Positions 25,265 through 34,135 of a DNA stretch of 64,000 nt are shown here, piece by piece. The notes under the pieces are model-generated. The model searched no databases and was not told the DNA's origin. It saw nothing but the letters and a program-made list of their open reading frames with translations. Origin of the DNA: Parabacteroides sp. TM07-1AC (GTDB taxonomy: Bacteria > Bacteroidota > Bacteroidia > Bacteroidales > Tannerellaceae); assembly GCF_003480915.1 (NCBI RefSeq), contig NZ_QUKD01000001.1, forward strand, positions 868,001 through 932,000, in the 5' to 3' direction. How positions within the stretch are numbered: the stretch's first letter is position 1; each line of letters begins with the position of its first letter. Made by a program: the position numbers and the translations under genes.

Positions 25265-25553
25265 ATAAATAAGGTGTTAAGTGATTGCCTGTTTCCGCCG
25301 GGGTCGGCAGTTCCACCCGTCCGGCGTGTCCCGTTTCCATATGTGAGCCGTCGTTCCTGCCGATGTCATAGACGGCTCTGCCGAAGGTGTAAAGGGCAAG
25401 CACCGCGAAGGCGGCGAACATCCCCAGCACGATGCGGCGGCGTGTTTCCGGCGGCAAGCCGTCCAGATACCCTTTGAGACTTGCCGCCAAGCGTTTCCGT
25501 TTGTCGTGGAGTTTCCAATACATGCCCCACATTGATTTTCTGATACTTTTCAT
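25245..25553 (-). CDS. traL: Conjugative transposon protein TraL
   Basis: 102 residues, basic N terminus (MKSIRKSMWGMYWKLHDKRKR), one membrane segment at about 41-58 (IVLGMFAAFAVLALYTFG) and a short periplasmic tail. It matches the DUF3989 family seen at this place in CTnDOT-like operons. It overlaps traM and follows traK by six bases. Confidence 0.82.
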   Translation of the reverse strand: MKSIRKSMWGMYWKLHDKRKRLAASLKGYLDGLPPETRRRIVLGMFAAFAVLALYTFGRAVYDIGRNDGSHMETGHAGRVELPTPAETGNHLTPYLYGTDKE

Positions 25554-25559
25554 GTCCTG

Positions 25560-26183
25560 TTACCGTTTGATAGTCTGTAAATCCTTGTTCTCAATGATGG
25601 TGAAACCCTCGATGGTAAAACCGTTCGGGTTGTCATCCGACCGCGATGCGTTCAGCAGGCGGCAGGTGGTCACGAGGCTGCGCTCGGTGACGTTGCTCTG
25701 CCGGATGATTTTCTGTGTGGCGTAGGTCACGGCACGGTAGGGATAGGCGTTGAAGTCGCACACCACGCTGTCCACCTTCAGCACTTGGTTGATGTTCCCG
25801 GCGATGATGCGGTTGTAGTACCCCTTCTCCGCGAAGTCCGAATAATAGTGGTACACGCTCTTGTCCGCCAGCAGCAAGGCACGTTTCACGTTGTGTTCAA
25901 TCGCGCTTTTTTCAGGTGATAGCGTGAAGAACATCTCGTGGAAACGGCGCACATGTTCCCGTGCCTCCGCCGGGCGGTTCTGCGACAAATCCTGAGACAA
26001 GGCGAGCATCAGGCTCTTGCCGTTGTCCAGCACATAGATTTTCTCCCGTTGCTTCTCTGCGAAACGGTAGGAGTTCCACACGCTCCACACCGTCACCACG
26101 GCGCACAGCGAGAGGAAGACGATACCGAACAGGCGTATCTGCCTGAACGACGATTCGATGTTTCTAAGTGATTTGAATTCCAT
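25560..26183 (-). CDS. traK: Conjugative transposon protein TraK
   Basis: 207 residues: cytoplasmic N terminus, one membrane segment at about 17-38 (IRLFGIVFLSLCAVVTVWSVW) and a periplasmic alpha/beta domain (RNRPAEAREHVRRFHEMFF; YNRIIAGNINQVLKVDSVV). The bitopic topology and size resemble VirB8-type assembly factors, an inference. The ATG at 26183 begins MEFKSLRNIESSF. It lies 31 bases after traJ. Confidence 0.87.
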   Translation of the reverse strand: MEFKSLRNIESSFRQIRLFGIVFLSLCAVVTVWSVWNSYRFAEKQREKIYVLDNGKSLMLALSQDLSQNRPAEAREHVRRFHEMFFTLSPEKSAIEHNVKRALLLADKSVYHYYSDFAEKGYYNRIIAGNINQVLKVDSVVCDFNAYPYRAVTYATQKIIRQSNVTERSLVTTCRLLNASRSDDNPNGFTIEGFTIIENKDLQTIKR

Positions 26184-26214
26184 TTATATTTTCCAATTTA
26201 TGATTGCACATTGA

Positions 26215-27219
26215 TTATTTCAGCAATTTGCCGACACGTCCGACTGCGTTTCCTGCGGCTGCACCCGCCACGCTGCCCGCCATGCTTCCGGCTCGTCCCG
26301 CCATCTGGTTCACGTTGCGACCGTAACCGCCCATGCCTCCGGCTTGGATAATCCAGCCCGCAACGGTGGGAATGGTAAAGTAGCCGATGATGCCGATGCA
26401 GAGGAATACGATATACACCCCGTCGCTCGAATCCAGCGAGAAGTTCGGGTCTGCCTGCATCCGCTCGATGTCGTTTTGCAGCATCAGAACCTGTATCTTC
26501 GCCAGTATGGTGCTGAACATGTCCGATACCGGTAGCCACAGATAGACCTGTATATAGCGGCATATCCACTGCGTGAGCGTGTTTTGGAAACCGTCCCATA
26601 CCGACAGGGCGAAGGCTATCGGACCGAGAATCGCCAGCACCACGAGAAAGAAGGTGCGGACGGTGTCTATCACGAGGGCGGCGGCTTGGAACAGCAGTTC
26701 GAGTATCTCGCGGAAGAAGTCGCGGATGCTCTTCTTCATGTTGTACATTCCCCGGTCGATATACATTCCCGCCATCGTCACCATGTCGGAGGGCGACCAG
26801 CCGAGTTCCTCCAGTTGCTTGTCAAATTCCTCGTTGGACACGAGGTAGGCGGTTTCGGGGTTGCGTACCATCGCCTCGTATTCCAGTTTGTCCTTCTGCT
26901 CCCGGTATCGGTTCATGTCCAGCGTTTCCGCCTCCAGCATCTTTGCCGTGCCCTGTACGACGGGTGAGAGGATGCTGTTTATCGTGCCCAGCACCACAGT
27001 CGGGAAGAACATGATGCACAGACCGATGGCAAAAGGACGGAGCATCGGGAATACGTCTATCGGTTCAGCTCTCGCCAGCGACTGCCATACCCGGTAGGCG
27101 ACGTAGAACAGCGCACCCAGCCCGGCGATGCCTTTCGCCACACCAGCCATGTCCCCACACAGCGGCATCATCTGCTCATAAAGTGAACGTAAAATCTGAT
27201 GAAGGTTGTCGAACTTCAT
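26215..27219 (-). CDS. traJ: Conjugative transposon protein TraJ
   Basis: 334-residue polytopic inner-membrane protein with about six to seven hydrophobic segments (for example GIAGLGALFYVAYRVWQSL, FAIGLCIMFFPTVVLGTIN, TFFLVVLAILGPIAFALSV, IVFLCIGIIGYFTIPTVAG) and a glycine/alanine-rich C-terminal tail. This resembles VirB6/TrbL-type channel components. Three bases separate it from traI, indicating tight co-expression. Confidence 0.88.
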   Translation of the reverse strand: MKFDNLHQILRSLYEQMMPLCGDMAGVAKGIAGLGALFYVAYRVWQSLARAEPIDVFPMLRPFAIGLCIMFFPTVVLGTINSILSPVVQGTAKMLEAETLDMNRYREQKDKLEYEAMVRNPETAYLVSNEEFDKQLEELGWSPSDMVTMAGMYIDRGMYNMKKSIRDFFREILELLFQAAALVIDTVRTFFLVVLAILGPIAFALSVWDGFQNTLTQWICRYIQVYLWLPVSDMFSTILAKIQVLMLQNDIERMQADPNFSLDSSDGVYIVFLCIGIIGYFTIPTVAGWIIQAGGMGGYGRNVNQMAGRAGSMAGSVAGAAAGNAVGRVGKLLK

Positions 27220-27222
27220 AGG

Positions 27223-27852
27223 CTACCAGTATCTTTCGTTCATGTTCCCGTACAGCCCCATGATGCGGTCGAGGTCGTTCTTCTTTTTCGCACGCAGGTA
27301 ACTCACGGAGATGTTCTTGTTCGTGTAGTAGCTCACGAGGTTGCGGTAACGCTTCATCTTCGAGTGGCAGCGTTCCACCACGTCCATGCGCTCCTTGTCG
27401 GTCATGGAGAGCGTGGTGATGTTCACCACGTTCCTGAGTTCCGTCAACACTTCGTTGCTTTCCTCCAGCAGTTTCGTGTAGCCGAAAGCGATTGCGGAAA
27501 GCTCTTCGGGTCTGAAATTCCCGTCACGGAGCATCCGTTGGAAACTGTTCACATAGATGTCTGTGATGTCGCCCACCATCAGGATGGTCTGCTGCACCTT
27601 GCGGGCGTCCTTGACCAGATTGTTCACCGATTTGAGGGCATCGTAATACTTCTTGCCCTGCTGATAGATTTTCACCGTCTCCTGAAAGTTGCTCACCATG
27701 TTCGTGGCGGTCTTGGAGGTATGGATGATGTTTTTGGAGGCATTGATGATGCCCTGCGCTAGATTGCCCGGATCGCTTACGACCCACTGTGCGCTTGCCC
27801 TGCCCGCGAAAAGCAGGCACAGGCAGATAATCATTGTTATTCTTGTTCTCAT
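27223..27852 (-). CDS. traI: Conjugative transposon protein TraI (DUF4141)
   Basis: 209 residues with a signal peptide (MRTRITMIICLCLLFAGRASAQ). The mature protein is almost wholly helical (KTATNMVSNFQETVKIYQQG; SVNNLVKDARKVQQTILM), like VirB5-type periplasmic proteins in size and character, an inference. The leader (plus 27853-27872) contains CTAAAATCCAAAGTAAC before the ATG, shared with traN and mobA. Confidence 0.87.
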   Translation of the reverse strand: MRTRITMIICLCLLFAGRASAQWVVSDPGNLAQGIINASKNIIHTSKTATNMVSNFQETVKIYQQGKKYYDALKSVNNLVKDARKVQQTILMVGDITDIYVNSFQRMLRDGNFRPEELSAIAFGYTKLLEESNEVLTELRNVVNITTLSMTDKERMDVVERCHSKMKRYRNLVSYYTNKNISVSYLRAKKKNDLDRIMGLYGNMNERYW

Positions 27853-27875
27853 GTTACTTTGGATTTTAGTGGTTG

Positions 27876-28256
27876 TTATTCTTCGGTCGGATGTCCCGGC
27901 TGCGGCTTCACCCGCACATAGTCCCCGTTTGGCGAGAAAGTCAGCACATCCGTGGCCTCGTTGTAGGACACGTCGATGCGGAAGCCGGTGTTCATGAACA
28001 GGTTGCCGTTCTCCTCCTGCAAGAGATAGGTTTCCGGCTTGAGCTTGCGGCGCAGACCGCTACGACGGAACACCGTCACTTTGTAGGCTTCGCCCTCCTT
28101 GTAGATAAGCACGTCAGGTTTTCCCTCCACGCTCTCCCAGTTCCCGCACAGCATGTCGCGGCGGTTGTCGGCCACGTCGCAGGATTGCAGCATCATGACC
28201 GCCAATCCGATAAGGCACTTGCTGACTTGCAGCATTTTCACTTTTGGTAAATTCAT
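27876..28256 (-). CDS. traH: Conjugative transposon lipoprotein TraH (DUF3876)
   Basis: 126 residues; the hydrophobic stretch VSKCLIGLAVMMLQSC ends in a lipobox (LQSC), so it is probably a lipoprotein with the modified Cys at about residue 26. The rest is beta-rich with ETYLLQEENGNLFMNTGF. Placed between traG and traI as in CTnDOT. It is 40 bases after the traG' stop codon. Confidence 0.82.
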   Translation of the reverse strand: MNLPKVKMLQVSKCLIGLAVMMLQSCDVADNRRDMLCGNWESVEGKPDVLIYKEGEAYKVTVFRRSGLRRKLKPETYLLQEENGNLFMNTGFRIDVSYNEATDVLTFSPNGDYVRVKPQPGHPTEE

Positions 28257-28296
28257 ACGCGTTTTTCTTTTTTGGTTGATACATTCTGTTTTTTAG

Positions 28297-29083
28297 TTAT
28301 TCCTTGTTTCTCCGCCTTTCGGCAAGCTGCCGGATGGCGGCTTCGATGTCGTCGCCCAGCTTCTCCGCCAGACGGTAAACCTCCACTTTTTCCGTTTCCT
28401 CGGTGGTGTACGCCAGATACTCTTCCGCGCTGACCTCCGTGGCATAGACCGCCGACTGCGTGCCGCCCAAGCCTATCCACACCTCCTTGTAGAGCCGTGA
28501 AGGGTTGTTCGCCATGTTGATGGAGAGTATCTGCGACTTCTCCTTTTCCGTCAGTCCGAGCAACGCCTGTATCTGGTCGAACTTGTTCATATATTTCCTT
28601 TGGTCAAGCAGGATTTTACAATCCGAGTTGTTGATAATGCTCTCTTTGACCACCGGAGAACTGATAATGTCGTCCACCTCCTGCGTCACCACGATTGCCT
28701 CGCCGTAATATTTTCTGACCGTCTTATACATATAGCGCAGATATTCAGCCATGTTCGCCGATGAGAGGGCCTTCCAAGCCTCTTCCACGATAAGCTGTTT
28801 CCGCACGCCTTTCAGCCGCCGCATCTTGTTGATGAAGGCTTCCATGATGATGATGGTCACGACGGGGAACAGTTCGCGGTTTTCTTTAATCGAATCTATC
28901 TCGAAGACGATGAACCGCTTGCCGAGCAGGTCGATGTTCTCCGTGGAGTTGAGCAGGAAATCGTAACGCCCGCCCCGGTAATACTGCCGCATGGTGGTGA
29001 GCATGTTGTCGATGTTGAAGTCGGACTTCTCCACCTTGATGTCACGCTGTGCCAGTTCCTTGCGGTAGTCGTCACGCATATAC
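28297..29083 (-). pseudogene. traG: traG, 3' fragment only
   Basis: About 260 C-terminal residues of the VirB4-like conjugation ATPase remain, from MRDDYRKELAQRD to the natural end ERRRNKE. The fragment keeps the Walker B region (QLIVEEAWKAL), the arginine and glutamine motifs (VVTQEVDDI; ILLDQRKYMNKFDQ) and the C-terminal domain. The Walker A half, normally about 500 or more residues, is missing. At about 29083 the sequence switches abruptly to A/T-rich unrelated DNA; the frame runs on 28 codons with no TraG likeness. Without Walker A no active TraG can be made, so type IV secretion should fail unless a helper element supplies it. Confidence 0.85.
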
Positions 29084-29263
29084 GATAGATTAAAGCAATA
29101 TTGTTTTAAGTTATCCGAAATGTCTCGAAAAATGGAAAATGATACGGATTGGCAAGGGAACACAGTCGAACCTACCCATACATTAAATCACATAATTGGA
29201 AGATTATCGGACTTAAAAGAACAGATTGATTCCTATTGGAAAATATACGTACATAAAAAATAG
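29084..29263 (+). pseudogene. 3' fragment of an unidentified gene cut at the traG junction
   Basis: On the plus strand an open frame enters directly from the junction and ends with TAG at 29261-29263. It reads YDRLKQYCFKLSEMSRK and then ends YWKIYVHKK. It is helical and amphipathic, with the composition of a real protein C terminus; the first in-frame ATG is at 29120 (47 codons). The next gene starts two bases after the stop codon. It is probably the truncated partner gene of the DUF5710 protein; identity unknown. Confidence 0.4.
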
Positions 29264-29265
29264 CA

Positions 29266-29901
29266 ATGCCATTAAAGATAAATGTACCATACGCAGAAAA
29301 GGATTTAGCAAAAGAAAAGGGTGCTTTCTGGGATAAAGAAAATAAGACATGGTTTATTCCTGACCATAAAGATATAAATCTTTTTTCCAAATGGATAGAT
29401 ACAGAAAAAGTGTCTTTAATTGCTAAAGTCCCTTTTTGGTTGGGTGTAACCCAAAAGACTTGTTGGAAATGTAATAATATTACAGAAGTCATTGCTTTTG
29501 TATCAAACAATTTTTTAATATATGACTACTCGGATGACGATAGCGACATAAAAGAGTGGTTCTTTCAAGATTATTTTTCCTTTTTTAGTTCACCTAACTA
29601 TATAGATAAAGAGGTTCTTGATATCGTTTGTTCTCGTTATCCCTTCTTCAAATTAGGTTTTTCAAAAACTGTCAACGGCAAGTATTTTGCTAATCATTGT
29701 AAATGTTGTGGCGCTTTACAAGGTGATTTTTTTATGCATGAAGAACCTGGTGGTGAATTTAGCCCTATTGATATGGATGGATATAAATCCATAACGCTTA
29801 TAGAGGTTCCGTATAAATTTGATTTAATGATTGATGCTTCCCATTCTTGGGCAAGCAATGAAAAAGAGATATTTAAATATATCCGTAAATCAAAGTGGTA
29901 A
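29266..29901 (+). CDS. DUF5710-domain protein
   Basis: 211 residues. The N-terminal 36 residues (PYAEKDLAKEKGAFWDKENK, then TWFIP) match the DUF5710 module, a short domain found in proteins of mobile elements and often attached to primase-like or nucleic-acid-processing domains. The rest has two cysteine pairs, CWKC near 66 and CKCC near 146, that could bind zinc. A/T content is much higher than in the flanking tra genes, a sign of separate origin. It starts two bases after the truncated frame at 29084-29263. Function unknown. Confidence 0.6.
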   Translation: MPLKINVPYAEKDLAKEKGAFWDKENKTWFIPDHKDINLFSKWIDTEKVSLIAKVPFWLGVTQKTCWKCNNITEVIAFVSNNFLIYDYSDDDSDIKEWFFQDYFSFFSSPNYIDKEVLDIVCSRYPFFKLGFSKTVNGKYFANHCKCCGALQGDFFMHEEPGGEFSPIDMDGYKSITLIEVPYKFDLMIDASHSWASNEKEIFKYIRKSKW

Positions 29902-29904
29902 AAA

Positions 29905-30110
29905 GTTTCTCAGCAGCGTGCCTATGAAGCGTGCCTGTAATGCGTTCGCAAGGGTATGGCTACCGTACATACGCTTGATTTTCGCGTCGAGATTGTCTTT
30001 GCAGTGAGAGTGAAGCCCGTAACGCCATGTCCGGCGCAGCGTGGCATGAAAGCGTTACGACAGGCGGAACGGGAACGCAAAGAGTATCGCAGGCGGATAT
30101 GAAAAGAGCG
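29905..30110. other. GC-rich remnant with frames on both strands
   Basis: On the minus strand a frame without a start reads RTWRYGLHSHCKDNLDAKIK and goes on with RMYGSHTLANALQARF, which looks like transposon coding DNA. On the plus strand a 48-codon frame from the ATG at 29956 reads MATVHTLDFRVEIVFAVRVK and ends in a basic tail ERKEYRRRI. GC content is like the tra genes, unlike the A/T-rich DNA on both sides. Either strand may be the coding one; it is probably a remnant of a gene lost between traA and traG. Confidence 0.35.
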
Positions 30111-30132
30111 GGTTTGAAGCCCGCCCAATCCA

Positions 30133-30408
30133 TTAGAATTTTTCCCGAATCAACTTATGCACGTCCGATGCCCGGTAGTAATTCCGCCCGTCGATGTTGA
30201 AATAGGGAAGTATGCCTTTCATCCGGTAACGCTGCAACGTCCGTTTGGTAACGTTCAGCAAAAAACACAAATCCTGATTATCCAAAATCTGTTCACCGTC
30301 TAACCAATTTTTCTGTTTCATCATTCGTTCCAATTGATTGTCCAACTTGTCTAACCTGTCCATAAAGCGTTCCATCCACGCTTCAAAGTTTTCGTCATTT
30401 ATAGCCAT
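30133..30408 (-). CDS. Helix-turn-helix (excisionase-like) protein
   Basis: 91 residues. A charged helical N terminus (MDRLDKLDNQLERMMKQ) precedes a MerR/excisionase-type winged helix-turn-helix at about 45-85: DNQDLCFLLNVTKRTLQRYR, then a wing with YFNIDGRNYYRASD. Such small HTH_17 proteins occur beside primase-helicase genes in Bacteroidales integrative and mobilisable elements, as transcription or excision factors. It lies 12 bases downstream of the primase-helicase gene, which in turn overlaps a similar HTH gene. Confidence 0.75.
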   Translation of the reverse strand: MAINDENFEAWMERFMDRLDKLDNQLERMMKQKNWLDGEQILDNQDLCFLLNVTKRTLQRYRMKGILPYFNIDGRNYYRASDVHKLIREKF

Positions 30409-30420
30409 ACTATTTTGATT

Positions 30421-32457
30421 TTATATGTGTCCGATTATGAAATAACTTGCGTTTGACGGGTCTTTCAGAATAATTTCCTTGTCCCGCATGAATTTGATAT
30501 AACTCTTGGCCGTGCGTTCCTTTACGTCCAAAATGGCTTGTATCTGCTCGCATAAGTCCACGTAAGTAGAATGCCGTTGGTTGTTGAAAATGGAACGGGC
30601 AACGCCGATAAGTTCCGTTTCCTTACGCTTTTCCTTTTCTTCTTTCGGCTTCTCGCCAACGTAGGCGTGCATTTCAATATCCTTGCTCCATGCAAATTGA
30701 ATCAACGGAACGTCCAATGGGCTTCCGTCGCGTACTTTCAGGGCTTTAATGACCGATATTTGCGGGTCATCGTCTTTTTCAATCGACAGAATAGCAGCGG
30801 CTTTCCGCTGTAATTCACTTCCCAAATGTCCGCGAAGTTTCATGCCATTGGGAACGAAGTGCAGCACACAAACAATACAGGTTTTGTATATTCCTGCCAA
30901 GCGGTACAGCTCGTCGATGATGCCGACACTTTCGGCTTCATCGTTGGCACAACGCACCAAATCGGCGATGCCGTCAATAACGACCATTTGAATGCCGCCA
31001 TATTGGTAGTAAAACTTGTCCATGCTTTGGACAATAGCCTGCAAGCGTTCCTTGCGCGACATGCTTGTCAGGCAGTAGGCTTTGAAGAAGTCGGGCATTT
31101 TGTTTTGTTTGCTGCGGCGAAGGATATTACCAATGTTTTTGTACAACTGTACTTCCGATTGCTCGGTATCGTAGAGCAATACGACTTTGTTGTCGGCGTT
31201 GGGATTGATAGTCGTTCCCAATGTGTCGATAGAAAAATCGGCATGACGAATAGTTCCGGCAATCAGGCTTCCTACATAATTACTTTTTCCCGTTCCTTCG
31301 CCACCCGTGATGCCGAATAGGTTCCCCTGTGTTCCCAACGGAACATCGTTTATCGAAATAATCATTTCCGCTTTGATGGGCGGATTATTGAAGTCAACTT
31401 CGCATGGTTTAAGTATGGCCATTGTTTCGCTGTATAAAGTGTCCAAAAATTCAAGGAATAATGAAAGGAAGTTTTCACGGGTATTTCCGGCCTTGAAATA
31501 GTCGGATATATCTTTGTTCGTTTTATCGCCCGAAAGGGGTAAAACGAGGCGTTTAACGCCAAATTCCGCCAATTGTTGGTGATGCTTTGCCGAAGCATCC
31601 AAACCCGTTTTATCGACATCATATAACAAAACAATATGTTTGAAACGGTGTGATAGTTTTTTGATGATTGAAACAGGAATAGCCGCCGTTTCGCTGTTGA
31701 AACATATTGCATGAAACCCATGCGAAGCCAACGAAAGCACATCCTTCTCGCCACCTGTGATGAACAACGTATCGCCTTTGGCGGGCAGTTGTTCCAAGCC
31801 GAAGCAATAGTTTTCGCCGAAGTTGCCACCATACAGAAATCGTATTTCCGAAAACGGACGGTAGATTTTTACATGCCGTTTTCCCAAATAGCCGAATATC
31901 GGTTCTTGTTCCGATGACGTAAAAAAGAACGGTTTCCCTTCGCTGTTCTCGCTGCGAAACTCTTTCAGGGAAACCGTTTTGTAGGCTTTGAGTATTTCGG
32001 CAGTGATTCCATATTGTTGCCAAAAGGCAATTTCTTTCGGTGAAAATTGCTTTTGAACAGTGGAGTAAGGCTTGTTTTTCTTGGATTCTATGACTGCTTC
32101 CTTTGGTATAACAGGCGAGACTGATACAACAAACGAAGTGTCTTCTTCATCCAAACCTAAATTCAAGTCACGATTTATCGTTTGCAATACCTCAACAAAG
32201 TCTTTCGGATTCTTACAATTCAAGCCTTTCAACTTGGCAACCAAACTAAAGCAATCGCCACTGAACTCATCGTTTCCGAAGTCTTTCATCCGATAGGTAT
32301 TTGTTCGGCGGTCGTAATAGACATTGCAGGAAGCTCGTTTGTCTTCGTACAACGGATTCAGGAAATTCCGTCCGACACGCCATTGTCCTTGAATATAATG
32401 CCGGAACACATTCAAACCATTATCGGTCAATTGTAGTACAGTGTCTTTATTTACCAT
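30421..32457 (-). CDS. Primase-helicase (TOPRIM plus RecA-like ATPase)
   Basis: 678 residues. Order of parts: an N-terminal primase-like domain (WRVGRNFLNPLYEDKRASCN; MKDFGNDEFSGDCF), a TOPRIM domain at about 230-300 with TGGEKDVLSLASHGFHAICF and the D-x-D of LLYDVDKTG, and a RecA/DnaB-like ATPase with Walker A GGEGTGKSN near 385 and Walker B MVVIDGIADL near 500. A C-terminal winged-helix region follows. This design replicates integrative and mobilisable elements. Its ATG overlaps the upstream HTH gene by 11 bases. No integrase, mobilisation gene or origin of its own was found nearby, so the parent element is incomplete. Confidence 0.85.
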   Translation of the reverse strand: MVNKDTVLQLTDNGLNVFRHYIQGQWRVGRNFLNPLYEDKRASCNVYYDRRTNTYRMKDFGNDEFSGDCFSLVAKLKGLNCKNPKDFVEVLQTINRDLNLGLDEEDTSFVVSVSPVIPKEAVIESKKNKPYSTVQKQFSPKEIAFWQQYGITAEILKAYKTVSLKEFRSENSEGKPFFFTSSEQEPIFGYLGKRHVKIYRPFSEIRFLYGGNFGENYCFGLEQLPAKGDTLFITGGEKDVLSLASHGFHAICFNSETAAIPVSIIKKLSHRFKHIVLLYDVDKTGLDASAKHHQQLAEFGVKRLVLPLSGDKTNKDISDYFKAGNTRENFLSLFLEFLDTLYSETMAILKPCEVDFNNPPIKAEMIISINDVPLGTQGNLFGITGGEGTGKSNYVGSLIAGTIRHADFSIDTLGTTINPNADNKVVLLYDTEQSEVQLYKNIGNILRRSKQNKMPDFFKAYCLTSMSRKERLQAIVQSMDKFYYQYGGIQMVVIDGIADLVRCANDEAESVGIIDELYRLAGIYKTCIVCVLHFVPNGMKLRGHLGSELQRKAAAILSIEKDDDPQISVIKALKVRDGSPLDVPLIQFAWSKDIEMHAYVGEKPKEEKEKRKETELIGVARSIFNNQRHSTYVDLCEQIQAILDVKERTAKSYIKFMRDKEIILKDPSNASYFIIGHI

Positions 32458-32779
32458 TGAGCAGATAGTTTTTACGGAATTGTTCTAAAGTTTGCGGATT
32501 ACAGGTAATCAGGCGTTCGTTCAATGCCCGTTCGATGTCGGACAGACGATACAGACAACGGCCACGAAACAGGGAATAACTTATCAGTTGGTCTTTACGA
32601 AGCCGCTGCAATGTTTTGGTAGAAATACCAAGCAAACGGGCGACTTCCATGCTGTCCAACCAAACTTCTTTTTTCTCGTCCGGAACAGGTGTTTCCACTT
32701 TGGAAATGTACTCAGCAATCCGCTCTATCTTTTTCAGCAACTCTTGATACGCTTTGCTTTCAAATGTTATTAATTCCAT
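32447..32779 (-). CDS. Helix-turn-helix (excisionase-like) protein
   Basis: 110 residues from the ATG at 32779 (MELITFESKAYQELLKKIER). N-terminal coiled helix, then a winged HTH at about 48-95: DSMEVARLLGISTKTLQRLR followed by SLFRGRCLYRLSDIERAL. It is related to the HTH protein at 30133-30408, which suggests a duplicated regulator pair around the primase-helicase gene. An in-frame start seven codons earlier is possible. It is the first gene of the three-gene unit. A Bacteroides-like box GAACTTTGC lies about 20 bases upstream, one base off TAnnTTTGC. Confidence 0.75.
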   Translation of the reverse strand: MELITFESKAYQELLKKIERIAEYISKVETPVPDEKKEVWLDSMEVARLLGISTKTLQRLRKDQLISYSLFRGRCLYRLSDIERALNERLITCNPQTLEQFRKNYLLNGK

Positions 32780-32954
32780 ACATTGAAAATTTTGATGCAA
32801 AGTTCGGAAGTCGCAAAATCATGGAAGCCCAAGTTGGGACAACTATTTTTTCAAATAGTGTCGGAAAGTCCACGAATCAATGAGTTTTAAGAACCGGAAT
32901 TTTTAACAATAGAGAAGAATATCTTGGGAATAGCGGATTTTTTATGGAATAGAC

Positions 32955-32989
32955 CTGAAAAAAGCCTCAAAACAGATGCTTTGAGGCTC
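32955..32989 (-). terminator. Intrinsic terminator after the second rteC-like gene
   Basis: On the minus strand GAGCCTCAAA pairs with TTTTGAGGCT around a short loop and is followed by TTTTTTC. The stem in plus coordinates is 32963-32971 with 32980-32988. It is 129 bases beyond the stop codon of the rteC-like gene at 33118. The rest of 32780-33117 shows no gene. Confidence 0.75.
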
Positions 32990-33117
32990 AGAAATCGCTA
33001 AAATTCAATACATAAACTTGGGAAAACAAGATTTATATATTTTGCTCACATGCAAGATATTACATGCAATGTTCTCATAAACAACGAAAACAAAAACGTG
33101 GTATCGGATGTAAAGTG

Positions 33118-33957
33118 TTACTTGTTATCATTATCATTCATTTTACGTATCAGTATCTCTTTGAGTTCATTTAGGAATTGAGTTCTATTTGCCCGCTCCC
33201 TAATCTCAATATAGGTATGATACGGGTTACCCAAGTCAACATTGAAGATGTTTTCAAAATAGCTTACTATTTGTTTCAGGTTTGCTTTACCGAAATTAAA
33301 ACAATCTGCTTCGCAAACAGCATAAATCAATTCTACAAGGTCTGTTTTAGTCCTTGTCCATGTTATTTTTGTCTTCGGAAAGCCCGAAGATTGAGTTGTT
33401 TGCTGTTCGTCTATTTTTGCAATTTCCTCATTCAGATAAATTCGCAACATTTCGTTTGCTACTATTTTTGCAACTTTAAAATCGCAAATCGTAGAAAAAT
33501 TAGGGTCTCTTTCAAAATAAAATGTTTCCATTGTCATTTGAATATCTTGTTTTCCTCTCAGAAAAAAGTACTTATCCAAATGCGTACTTCCCGAACGGTA
33601 GTATTTATAGAAATCAATGTTCTTATTGTAGAAATTCTCTAACTGATTCAGTTCATTGATGAAATAATTTTTCAGCACACAATCTTGTCCGTTGGGGCGC
33701 ATCATTTCGATGTTATACACTTTCCTGTAATAGATTAGTTTACTAAAAAACTTGGGTTTTATTATCTTGAAAAAGAATATTTCATCCATTTCACTTTTGA
33801 ACTTATAAAACGAAACTATTTCTTTCAATTCCGAGAACCCCTGTTCCAACAGCAATATTATTTGAGGAATATCTTTAATCCTGTCATTTAAATCGAGTTC
33901 ATGCATCCTGATTTGATGTTCTAATTTTTCTGCAATGTTTTTTATCTTATCTTTCAT
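33118..33957 (-). CDS. RteC-domain protein (second copy)
   Basis: 279 residues. The C-terminal 130 residues match the RteC family pattern: TKTDLVELIYAVCEADCFNF, then KQIVSYFENIFNVDLGNPYH with TYIEIRERANRTQFLNELK. The same order is seen in the transposon rteC at 51157-51762 (AIDLVELIYGIDVMGCINNG and DIKRRKNESRTYFIDRMQEK). It has a longer, lysine- and phenylalanine-rich N-terminal part. RteC proteins are DNA-binding regulators that activate excision genes. It sits inside the inserted block, so it may regulate that block's parent element rather than the host transposon. Confidence 0.8.
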   Translation of the reverse strand: MKDKIKNIAEKLEHQIRMHELDLNDRIKDIPQIILLLEQGFSELKEIVSFYKFKSEMDEIFFFKIIKPKFFSKLIYYRKVYNIEMMRPNGQDCVLKNYFINELNQLENFYNKNIDFYKYYRSGSTHLDKYFFLRGKQDIQMTMETFYFERDPNFSTICDFKVAKIVANEMLRIYLNEEIAKIDEQQTTQSSGFPKTKITWTRTKTDLVELIYAVCEADCFNFGKANLKQIVSYFENIFNVDLGNPYHTYIEIRERANRTQFLNELKEILIRKMNDNDNK

Positions 33958-33991
33958 TTTTATTGATTTTGAGTAAAAAAAAGGATGATAT

Positions 33992-34048
33992 CGTCAGTTG
34001 ACGACACACAAAGGCGTTCACTGAATTCCGATAGGATTCAGTGAACGC
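33992..34048. promoter_or_regulatory. Two inverted repeats upstream of the rteC-like gene
   Basis: CGTCA (33992-33996) and TGACG (33999-34003) form a small symmetric site, and GCGTTCACTGAAT (34014-34026) pairs perfectly with 34036-34048. They lie 35-90 bases before the ATG of the rteC-like gene. No T-run follows on the transcribed strand, so they look more like operator or leader structures than a terminator for the outer-membrane protein gene to the right. Confidence 0.5.
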
Positions 34049-34135
34049 GAAGCAACAACATGTCGCTGAAAGATAATTAGTGATAGATTTGCCAGAAATA
34101 CATAATACAGAATTTGTTGAAATCAACACCTAATC

